Source of the DNA: Nematostella vectensis
Taxonomy: Eukaryota > Cnidaria > Anthozoa > Actiniaria > Edwardsiidae
Assembly: GCF_932526225.1 (NCBI RefSeq)
Contig: NC_064040.1
Location: 3,040,181-3,104,180, forward strand
Direction: 5' to 3'
Length of the DNA: 64,000 nt
Part shown: positions 27,301 to 39,300 of the stretch, one piece after another
Layout: each line of letters opens with the position of its first letter
How positions within the stretch are numbered: position 1 is the first letter of the stretch
Program-made: the position numbers and the translations under genes
The notes under the pieces: generated by a model
The model's input: the letters and a program-made list of their open reading frames with translations, nothing else
Databases searched by the model: none
What the model was told of the DNA's origin: nothing

Positions 27301-30300
27301 TTTTCTAGGACACCTCTCATATTGCGCCTTATATAACTGCTGGTAATGAGATGGAGTTTACCGTAAGTGGCTACAATCAAGATGTTCAGCATAATCATAA
27401 AACAATTATCATCGCCTTTATCTTCTCATGGTCAAAGATCACATGTATGATCAAGTGTTCTTACTTCATCGCCCATCATGTAGTTTATTTCTACATCATG
27501 AACAAAGATCACATGTATGATCAAGTGTTCTTACTTAATCGCCCATCATGTAGTTTATTTCTACATCATGATCAAAGATCACATGTATAATCAAGTGTTC
27601 TTACTTCATCGCCCATCATGTAGTTTATTTCTACATCATGATCAAAGATCACATGTATGATCAAGTGTTCTTACCTCATCGCCCATCATGTAGTTTATTT
27701 CTTACATCATGATCAAAGATCACATGTATGATCAAGTGCTCTTACCTCATCGCCCATCGTGTAGTTTATTTCTACATCATGATCAAAGATCACATGTATG
27801 ATCAAGTGTTCTTACCTCATCGCCCATCATGTAGTTTATTTCTTACATCATGATCAAAGATCACATGTATGATCAAGTGCTCTTACCTCATCGCCCATCG
27901 TGTAGTTTATTTCTACATTTTGATCAAAGATCACATGTATGATCAAGTGTTCTTACCTCATCGCCCATCATGTAGTTTATTTCTTACATCATGATCAAAG
28001 ATCACATTTATGATCAAGTGTTCTTACCTCATCGCCCATCATGTAGTTTATTTCTACATCATGATCAAAGATCACATGTATGATCAAGTGTTCTTACTTC
28101 ATCGCCCATCATGTAGTTTATTTTCATGTTGCCAGGTAACGCCGGTGTTTGCTGCTGAGGCTGTGCGAGGCCAGCCATCTACTAGTGTGTACATGTCGCA
28201 GCCCCAAGGTTCGTCCATCCCGCGTATCAAGCGCAGAGGGCCGGTGAGGGGGAGACACTTAGGGGCGTGACAGGGAGAGTAGGAGCGTTACAGGAAGAAT
28301 AGGTGCGTGACAGGGAGAAAAGGAGCGTTACAGTGAGAGTAGGAACGTGACAGTAAGAGTATCAGCGTGACAGCAAGAATAGGTGCGTGACAAGCACAAT
28401 AAGAGCGTGACAGGAAGCGCAGGGGACCGGGGAGGGAGAGACACGTAAAGTAGGGGCGTGACAGGGAGAGTAGATGCGTGACAGGGAGAGTAGGTGCGTG
28501 ACAGGGAGAGTAGGAGCGTGACAGTAAGAGAAGGAGCGTGACAGCGAGAGTAGGAGCGTGACAGTAAGAGTAGGAGCGTGACAGTGAGAGTAGGAGCATT
28601 ACACTAGGCCACCCGTGCTTCCACTGCTAACGGCTTCCACTGCTTCGCGTGCTAACGGTTCATCTACGTACACAGGAAACCCAGGTGCGTCATCATCTGG
28701 CAAGTGGTCTAAGGGAGAGGTAGCAGGCCTGGTCATAGGAATCCTCGCCATCGTGCTGATCATCCTTATTTTGTGGCTGCTGATCGTGAAGGCTCAACAG
28801 AACAGCAAGGAAAAAAAGGGGAAACCAATTTGGTGAGTAGGACGGTGTAAGGGGCACTTCTATGATATTGCTGTTGTTATTGTTTTTGTTATGGCTATTA
28901 TTGTATTGGTGCTTTTGTTGGTTGATATCAATATTGGTGTAGCTGTTGATGTTGGCTGCTATTTATATGTTGCTAAGCCATTATTGTTTTGGTGCTATTC
29001 TTGGTTGATATTGATAATGGTGGGATGTCGATGTTGGCTGTTTTGTTGCTGCTTGCAGTTATTGTTGTTGGCTAATATCGTTATTGTTATTTCTGCTGTT
29101 ATATTTTTTATGTTTCCATTTCAATCCTACGCTTTGATGAAATACTTCAATTGAAAATTTCTATTTTAGCTTTTAAAATACTCTGTTAGTCCCTATTTTT
29201 TATCTAAGTGCCAGAAAGCATTTATTTCTGATTTAGAAAAGCTGTTATGCTGTTATTTTTCCAATTTAATTTGGCAAATACGGCATGAGACCTTAACAAT
29301 GGACAACACCAAAGGTGTGGCTGACATGGGTTGTTTTGATTTCAGGAAATCCGGGGCCATGCTTGATCACTGGGAGGTTCCTGAGCAGAAGATTATCCGA
29401 GTAGAGGAGTTGGGCGAGGGAGCTTATGGCAAAGTATTCAGAGGCTACATACTAGAGGTTCCTGAGCAAGTGAGCAAGTCATCTAACTTCACGAATAGTT
29501 TAAGGCACAAGAGTGTATGGTCCACTCAAAACGAGAAAGGAATCGAAGTTGCCATCAAAATGTTACACGGTAAGATCTCTGATAGTGATTGATTAAAAAG
29601 GTTTAATTAATGCAGCAAAAAAGGACAGCTGTGCGCACAACTTTGATTTTATGAGAGATGGAGGGTTAGAAAAAGTATAGAGACATCATGGCAATACCCA
29701 TCATTTGTCTAAATTGCAGATACGTCTGTCACGGAACTGAGGGCTGATTTCCTGAAAGAAATTCAGCTGATGAAAGAGGTGGGATCTCACCGCAACATCG
29801 TCAACATGCTGGGCTGTTGCACACTGACGGAGCCCATGTTTCTCATTGTGGAGTACCTGCCGTACGGGGACCTTCTGCACTACTTGAGAAAGAGAAGGGG
29901 AAAGGTAATAACATAACACACGTATATTCGGGGGCCTTCTACACTACTTGAGAAAGGGAAGGGGAAAGGTATAAATACAATAATACACACACGGGGACTT
30001 TCTGCACTACTTGAGAAGGAGAAAGGAGAAAGGTAATACCGTAACACACGATTCGAGACTACACAAAATGTTGTTCTTAGCAAAGAAGTGAGGCAATTTC
30101 ATTCTACATACGGAGATCGTAAGCTTACAACTAGATACAATACTTGAGAGTAAAAAGATCAATATATACCATGAAACATGGTATTTATTATATGATATGT
30201 TATAAGAGTCTATGATGACGTAGAATGGGTCAATGTAATGTCTAAAGGTGTGCAGTAATACTGTATCTAAGTTATCGTGACACTAATATTTTTCTTTTTC

Positions 30301-33300
30301 CAGATTAACCAGTTTTCTGCCGATGATCCGCGCGGACCATATCATTCCACGTATTGTCACATGGTGCTTAGCTCAAAGGGACAAACTATCACCACCGAGG
30401 TATTAGATCCCTTAGGGTGGAACCCCTTTAAAACGAAAAAAAAAAATAACGTTTAAAAGACGTTCATAGAAGAACAACGCGGCAACCGATGAGAGGACTT
30501 TCACTTTGAAATTTATTGCAGAGGTTGCAGGTTTTTCTGTGAGTATTATGTCTGAGTACACACATATGGTCAGACTTGAGTTCCATGGCGGCTACCTTAG
30601 GTGGCTACTTTTATGCCATCCACCTGGCGTCCTGGTATCTGTGCTCTAATAATCCAACATTATAGCTGTAGGATGGTTAGCTTCCCAATTTGTTTCCATA
30701 TTTATAACACGTGGAGCAGATACCTCTACTATTATTGGGCTGGAGTAAACCTTTACAAATAAAACATTGAACTTCAGTTTGCAAGCTATCGTGTTTTCGT
30801 AAGTTCCTTTATATCTCCTTCATTTAATACGGTGTCCTTATAAAGCGGTACCTATGGATAAATGTCGGGCGAAACAGAAAGCTTTTTAAATGGTGATTTA
30901 GAAAAACTAGATTAGTCAATACCATTGTGATGTCGAAATAAATAGGTATAACTAAAACTATTGAATTATTTCGTCAACAGAAAACACGAGCAGACCGAAT
31001 CTACTTCAACAGTTTAGATGAACAAATCGATAACGACACCGGAATAGGCGTCGTTTCTTTTAAGGCACGTGGGGATGGTGATTTAAAGTACGAGAATGTA
31101 GACGTTACCGAGAGCATAGATATGGATGTCATGTCAGTGAAGGAGGAAGACGATGTTCTCACGTCAGGTGACCTCATGGCATTTGCCTGGCAAGTCGCCC
31201 AGGGAATGGTGAGTAGGTTCCAAGGGGTTCCAGTACACTCTAGGATTTTTTTACGAAAAATATTCGCTTCTACATCGTTAATCTGCTTCTCGTTCATAAT
31301 ACGACAAATGTTAAGGCATTAAAAACAGATCAGTGGAGGGTACAAAAAACAGATACAGAAAAAAACTGAAAATCTTAGTAAGATTTTTTTAGCTAATCGT
31401 CCTTATTTTAGCTAATTGTCTTTATTTTAGCTATAATGCTAAATTATTCGAAGTTAGAGATACATCTTTTTTTCGAGTCGAAAGCAAAGGAAATGCTGTT
31501 GTAATACGATTCCTGTCTAAGAGGAACACACTGAGACAAAGTTCAGAGACAGTGCAATAGCCAATCCACGTAGACGCTGTTCCTAGAAGTGAGAAGAACC
31601 AACCCTGAGTATGTACAAATTGCATTTCATATTCCAGGAATACTTGAGTAAGCGTGGCTTTGTCCACCGTGATCTGGCGGCTCGTAATGTGCTTGTTGGT
31701 GATAACAAAGTTGCCAAGGTGGCGGATTTCGGTCTGACTCGTCACATGTACGAGGATCTGTACCAGGGCAAGACGAGCAGGAAGCTGCCACTCAAATGGA
31801 TGAGCATCGAGGCCATCTTTGATCAGGCTTTCACCTCACAGAGTGATGTGTGAGTATTAATAGATCATTCTTGATCAGGCTTTCCCCTCACAGAGTGATG
31901 TGTGAGTATTAATAGATAATCTTTGATCAGGCTTTCACTTCAAAGAGGGAGGTGTGAGTATATTAAGAGGCCATCTTTTATCCAGTTGCAATTGCTATTT
32001 TCTTCTGCTTCTCCTGAGGCTACTTTTTTTTACCTTTTTTTTCTATTGTTCCCCTTTTTCTTCTTTTTTTTTCTTTTTTTACCTCGATCCAATCCATCCT
32101 CCTTTTCTTAACATCCCCCCATTTCTTCCATTACCACTGTGTCCAAATGTCTATGATCATTTCAATTGATAGACTGACAAAGTTTTATATCATTTTCCAG
32201 GTGGGCTTATGGTATTTTTTTGTGGGAACTCGTCACGATGGGTAAGATTTAACCCGATGAGCTGAGAGCACAAAACAACTTTCTGTTTATTGATTTTGTT
32301 TACCATTATTGTGTTATAATTCGAAACATCATTACCCAGGCGGAACCCCGTACCCAGCCATCAATAATCGTGAGCTGCTCCGCCTCTTGAAGGAAGGGTA
32401 TCGAATGGAACAACCTGACACATGCAGCGATGACTTGTAAGTAATTTATTGACAAAAAGAGAAACATTGGACAGCCCTTTGAACAAACCGGGATACTGAA
32501 TTCCCTTATGCTGTAACACAAAATGATTGAACGCTACATGAGCGATTCCGCCAATCACTTTCTTGTTTTAAAAACAAAAGTTATCATGTTTTAACAGATC
32601 TTCGGGATTTTTACCATGCCATTGCATTATTCATGCATACATTTTTCTGCTTATTTTGAAATTTCTGGTAATCTTTCTTCGTGGGATCTTGTTTTCCTTC
32701 TTATTTTGTAGTAGTTATGCTCGGTCTTTTGGTGGTCGTTTGGGGCGGTGGAAGTGCCGGTGAATGTTCCGGTGTATGTGACGGTGTATGTGACGGTGGA
32801 TGTGATGGTGTATGTGACGGTGGATGTGATGGTGTATGTGACGGTGGATGTGATGGTGGATGTGATGGTGGATGTGACGGTGGATGTGATGGTGTATGTG
32901 ACGGTGGATGTGATGGTGGATGTGATGGTGTATGTGACGGTGGATGTGGCGGTGTATGTGATGGTGTATGTGGCGGTGTATGTGATGGTGGATGTGATGG
33001 TGGATGTGACGGTGGATGTGACGGTGGATGTGATGGTGGATGTGATGGTGGATGTGACGGTGGATGTGACGGTGGATGTGATGGTGGATGTGATGGTGGA
33101 TGTGATGGTGGATGTGATGGTGGATGTGACGGTGGATGTGATGGTGGATGTGATGGTGGATGTGATGGTGGATGTGATGGTGTATGTGATGGTGGATGTG
33201 ATGGTGGATGTGACGGTGGATGTGATGGTGGATGTGATGGTGGATGTGACGGTGGATGTGATGGTGGATGTGATGGTGGATGTGATGGTGGATGTGATGG

Positions 33301-36300
33301 TGGATGTGATGTTGGAAGTGATGGTGTATGTGACGGTGGATGTGGCGGTGTATGTGATGGTGGATGTGATGGTGTATGTGATGGTGGATGTGATGGTGTA
33401 TGTGACGGTGGATGTGATGGTGGATGTGATGGTGGATGTGACGGTGGATGTGATGGTGGATGTGATGGTGGATGTGACGGTGGATGTGATGGTGGATGTG
33501 ATGGTGGATGTGACGGTGGATGTGACGGTGGATGTGATGGTGGATGTGATGGTGGATGTGATGGTGGATGTGATGGTGGATGTGATGGTGGAAGTGATGG
33601 TGTATGTGACGGTGGATGTGGCGGTGTATGTGATGGTGGATGTGATGGTGTATGTGATGGTGGATGTGATGGTGTATGTGACGGTGGATGTGATGGTGGA
33701 TGTGATGGTGGATGTGACGGTGGATGTGATGGTGTATGTGACGGTGGATGTGACGGTGGATGTGGCGGTGTATGTGACGGTGGATGTGGCGGTGTATGTG
33801 ATGGTGTATGTGGCGGTGTATGTGTTGGTGGATGTGATGGTGAATGTGACGGTGTATGTGATGGTGGATGTGACGGTGGATGTGACGGTGGATGTGACGG
33901 TGTATGTGGCGGTGTATGTGGCGGTGTATGTGATGGTGGATGTGATGGTGGATGTGACGGTGGATGTGATTGTGGATGTGATGGTGGATGTGACGGTGGA
34001 TGTGATGGTGGATGTGACGGTGGATGTGACGGTGTATGTGGCGGTGTATGTGATGGTGTATGTGATGGTGTATGTGATGGTGTATGTGACGGTGTATGTG
34101 ATGGTGGATGTGATGGTGGATGTGATGGTGGATGTGATGGTGGATGTGATGGTGTATGTGACGGTGGATGTGATGGTGTATGTGACGGTGGATGTGACGG
34201 TGGATGTGATGGTGGATGTGACGGTGGATGTGATGGTGGATGTGATGGTGGATGTGACGGTGGATGTGACGGTGGATGTGACGGTGGATGTGACGGTGGA
34301 TGTGACGGTGGATGTGATGGTGGATGTGATGGTGGATGTGATGGTGGATGTGACGGTGGATGTGACGGTGGATGTGACGGTGGATGTGACGGTGGATGTG
34401 ACGGTGGATGTGACGGTGGATGTGACGGTGGATGTGACGGTGGATGTGACGGTGGATGTGACGGTGGATGTGATGGTGTATGTGACGGTGTATGTGACGG
34501 TGGATGTGACGGTGGATGTGATGGTGGATGTGATGGTGTATGTGACGGTGGATGTGATGGTGGATGTCATGGTGTATGTGACGGTGGATGTGATGGTGGA
34601 TGTGATGGTGGATGTGATGGTGTATGTGACGGTGGATGTGACGGTGGATGTGACGGTGGATGTTTTGGTCTATGTGATGGTGTATGTGACGGTGTATGTG
34701 ACGGTGTATGTGATAGTGTATGTGACGGTGGATGTGACGGTGGATGTGACGGTGGATGTGATGGTGGATGTGACGGTGGATGTGACGGTGGATGTGACGG
34801 TGGATGTGACGGTAGATGTGACGGTGGATGTTTCGGTCTATGTGACGGTGGATGTTTCGGTCTATGTGACGGTGGATGTTTCGGTCTATGTGATAGTGTA
34901 TGTGACGGTGTATGTGATGGTGTATGTGACGGTGTATGTGACGGTGGATGTGACGGTGGATGTGACGGTGGATGTGACGGTAGATGTGACGGTGGATGTG
35001 ACGGTGGATGTGATGGTGTATGTGATGGTGTAGTGACGGTGGATGTGATGGTGGATGTGATGGTGGATCTGACGGTGGATGTGACGTTGGGTGTGATGGT
35101 GGATGTGATGGTGTATGTGACGGTGGATGTCATGGTGGATGTCATGGTGTATGTGACGGTGGATGTGATGGTGGATGTGATGGTGTATGTGACGGTGGAT
35201 GTGACGGTGGATGTGACGGTGGATGTTTCGGTCTATGTGATGGTGTATGTGACGGTGTATGTGACGGTGTATGTGATAGTGTATGTGACGGTGGATGTGA
35301 CGGTGGATGTGACGGTGGATGGATGTGACGGTGGATGTGACGGTGGATGTGACGGTGGATGTGACGGTGGATGTGACGGTGGATGTGACGGTGGATGTGA
35401 CGGTGGATGTGATGGTGTATGTGACGGTGGATGTGACGGTGGATGTGATGGTGGATGTGATGGTGGATCTGACGGTGGATGTGACGTTGGGTGTGACGGT
35501 GGATGTGATGGTGGATGTGACGGTGGAAGTGCCGGTGGATGTTCCGGTGTATGTGATGGTGGATGTGACGGTGGATGTGACGTTGGGTGTGACGGTGGAT
35601 GTGATGGTGTATGTGACGGTGGAAGTGCCGGTAAATGTTCCGGTGTATGTGACGGTGTATGTGACGGTGTATGTGACGGTGGATGTGATGGTGTATGTGA
35701 CGGTGGAAGTGCCGGTAAATGTGACGGTGGATGTGACGGTGGATGTGACGGTGGATGTGACGGTGGATGTGACGGTGGATGTGACGGTGGATGTGACGGT
35801 GGATGTGATGGTGGATGTGATGGTGGATGTGATGGTGGATGTGATGGTGGAAGTGATGGTGTATGTGACGGTGGATGTGGCGGTGTATGTGATGGTGGAT
35901 GTGATGGTGTATGTGATGGTGGATGTGATGGTGTATGTGACGGTGGATGTGATGGTGGATGTGATGGTGGATGTGACGGTGGATGTGATGGTGTATGTGA
36001 CGGTGGATGTGACGGTGGATGTGGCGGTGTATGTGACGGTGGATGTGGCGGTGTATGTGACGGTGTATGTGACGGTGGATGTGATGGTGGATGTGATGGT
36101 GGATGTGATGGTGTATGTGACGGTGGATGTCATGGTGGATGTCATGGTGGATGTGATGGTGGATGTGATGGTGGATGTGATGGTGTATGTGACGGTGGAT
36201 GTGACGGTGGATGTGACGGTGGATGTGACGGTGGATGTTTCGGTCTATGTGATGGTGTATGTGACGGTGTATGTGACGGTGTATGTGATAGTGTATGTGA

Positions 36301-39300
36301 CGGTGGATGTGACGGTGGATGTGACGGTGGATGTGATGGTGGATGTGACGGTGGATGTGACGGTGGATGTGACGGTGGATGTGACGGTGGATGTTTCGGT
36401 CTATGTGACGGTGGATGTTTCGGTCTATGTGACGGTGGATGTTTCGGTAGATGTGATGGTGGATGTGATGGTGGATCTGACGGTGGATGTGACGTTGGGT
36501 GTGACGGTGGATGTGATGGTGGATGTGATGGTGTATGTGACGGTGGAAGTGCCGGTAAATGTGACGTTGGGTGTGACGGTGGATGTGACGGTGGATGTGA
36601 CGGTGGATGTGACGGTGGATGTGATGGTGTATGTGACGGTAGATGTGATGGTGGATGTGATGGTGGATCTGACGGTGGATGTGACGTTGGGTGTGACGGT
36701 GGATGTGATGGTGGATGTGATGGTGTATGTGACGGTGGAAGTGCCGGTAAATGTGACGTTGGGTGTGACGGTGGATGTGACGGTGGATGTGACGGTGGAT
36801 GTGACGGTAAATGTGACGGTGGATGTGACGGTGGATGTGACGGTGGATGTGACGGTGGATGTGACGTTGGGTGTGACGGTGGATGTGACGGTGGATGTGA
36901 CGGTGGATGTGATGGTGGATGTGACGGTGGATGTGACGGTGGATGTGACGTTGGATGTGACGGTGCATGTGACGGTGGATGTGATGGTGCATGTGATGGT
37001 GGATGTGATGGTGGATGTGACGGTGTATGTGACGGTGTATGTGATGGTGTATGTGACGGTGTATGTGATGGTGTATGTGATGGTGTATGTGATGGTGTAT
37101 GTGATGGTGTATGTGACGGTGTATGTGACGGTGCATGTGACGGTGGATGTGACGGTGGATGTGATGGTGTATGTGACGGTGGATATGACGGTGTATGTGA
37201 CGGTGGATGTGATGGTGTATGTGACGTTGGATGTGATGGTGGGAACGGAAGAGAATGAAAGAAATGTGGTGGTGTTATTGTCAATTAGCGTAAATGCTGA
37301 AGAACGGTGTAAAAAAGGCCGCTATTAGGGTTGTTTTAGGATAAGAAACGACAGTCGAAATAAAAGTTAGAAATAGTTTTTATTGTTAGCGGGGGGAGTA
37401 TTTGTGATAACGTGTGGTCGTGTTCTTCTCTTGAGAGTTAATCGCCCCGCTAGTTAATTAATGCATATAGCACGCTCCAACTGGTGGTAATTGTCCTTAA
37501 CGGGTAATTAATGCGTACGGAACACGCGACTGATGGTTATATTAAGCTACGATGTGATCGTGATCTGTTCTAGTATTCGTATCTCGCCTTTCCCTTGTAC
37601 ACACATATCACGACGATTGGTCCAGAGATCTGAGGCTCGAGATATTATACGTAAGACGTTTAAACTCGTCTCTGCGAACTACTGCGGTGAAAATTGCGGG
37701 CATTTACGCTTAAAGAATTGCAACGGGTGTAAGATAGGTCATCCAAGTCAAAGTCAGCACGATTGTGTGATGATGGAGAGCGAAACTTTGTGTTCCGAGT
37801 ATTACGAAGTGTCTAAGGAGCTAGTCAACTCTAAAAAGGTGTGGGAGAAGGCGCTTGCAGTTTTGCGGAAATTGGGGTTAACACTACACTCGTCTTGGAA
37901 ATACTATATTGATACTTCGAAGAAAAGGGATTACGCTACCGTCTACTCTTGGCTGTTAGCGCTGTACCCCGATGGTGACGAAGGCAATTTGATAGAGTTT
38001 GAAGAGCAGGTTTTGAGAGCATTACCGATACAAGGTTTTTTTTGGACTTTATAACGAGACCATAGAGTGTCCTGAGGGGTTCTCAATAGTCGAGTAACAC
38101 AAGACGTCGTAAATATGTATAAGCACCAAGGAAACTTTATTAACGCATTGTTTTACTTATGAATCTGCATAACACGGTGTGCATGATTTAGCTTTAGGTA
38201 CCTGTACTGCTAGTTTTGTATTATACATATAATAAAGAGATAAAGACATCACTTTGATTTAACACAGTAGGACCTGCCATTTCCACCTTGTACTGTTTGT
38301 GATCAGTTGTCACGCGAGCTGTTGTACTAGGATATAAGCACGTCAAATGCGACAATTCTATCAGGTGCATATAACATTAAACAATATGGGGTTTAGTAAT
38401 AGAAAAAAAAAGTCGCTTCGCAGTCCTTAGTGTTTTCTGTAATGCCTTCTTCCGCAGTTATCACAGCAACGACGTGATTCTTTTATACTCTACTCCATGC
38501 GCAAATCCGTTTCGCAAATAGGGTACTGGATGGTTTTATCCCTGTGGTAGGGTTCTTGGGCAATGGCATTGGAGGTATCCGGTAATGTGGTATTCCTTGG
38601 CGTTGTCTCCTTGGCATTTAACGCAAGATAATCCTTCTCTGGCGTGTCTTATTAGCTTTCTTCGCCATTTTCTTCGCCTGAACCTGTCTCCTCTGCGTAA
38701 CTTTGACTGACATCGCTTCCTTCCCCGTCGCTTCCTTCCCCGTCGCTTTCTTCCCCGTCGCTTTCTTCCCCGTCGCTTTCTTCCCCGTCGCTTCCTTCCT
38801 CGTCGCTTCCTTTCCCGTCGCTTTCTTCCCCGTCGCTTTCTTCCCCGTCGCTTTCTTCCCCGTCGCTTCCTTCCTCGTCGCTTTCTTCCCCGTCGCTTTC
38901 TTCCCCGTCGCTTTCTTCCCCGTCGCTTTCTTCCCCGTCGCTTTCTTCCCCGTCGCTTTCTTCCCCGTCGCTTTCTTCCCCGTCGCTTTCTTCCTCGTCG
39001 CTTTCTTCCCCGTCGCTTTCTTCCCCGTCGCTTCCTTCCCCGTCGCTCCCTTCCTCGTCGCTTTCTTCCCCGTCGCTTTCTTCCCCGTCGCTTCCTTCCT
39101 CGTCTTGAGCACCATCTTCACCCCTTCCTGTCTGATTTTCCTCTTGTGTCACGATATCACTTAGAACCTTGTCATTTTTTCTAAGTCGTTTGTCCGTCAG
39201 CCTTCCCCAAAATAATGCCATAACACATTTAAATAGCACACGCCCTCTCAAGCTAGCAGCGTCTCCTATACTTCAAATTCCTCCACAGATACAAGATCAT

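Noticed and set aside
28891-29154. Hydrophobic 87-codon frame
   Set aside because: Low-complexity TTG/ATT DNA in an intron; no splice borders or continuity with the RTK frame.
32681-37258. Open frames of 400 to 1525 codons over the 12-bp repeat, on both strands
   Set aside because: They arise because the unit length is a multiple of three and contains no stop. Translation is pure repeat in several frames, and the region sits in an RTK intron.
38618-39121. KKATG-repeat frame on the minus strand
   Set aside because: Shadow of the DGEES frame over the same 15-bp repeat, with less non-repetitive flank.
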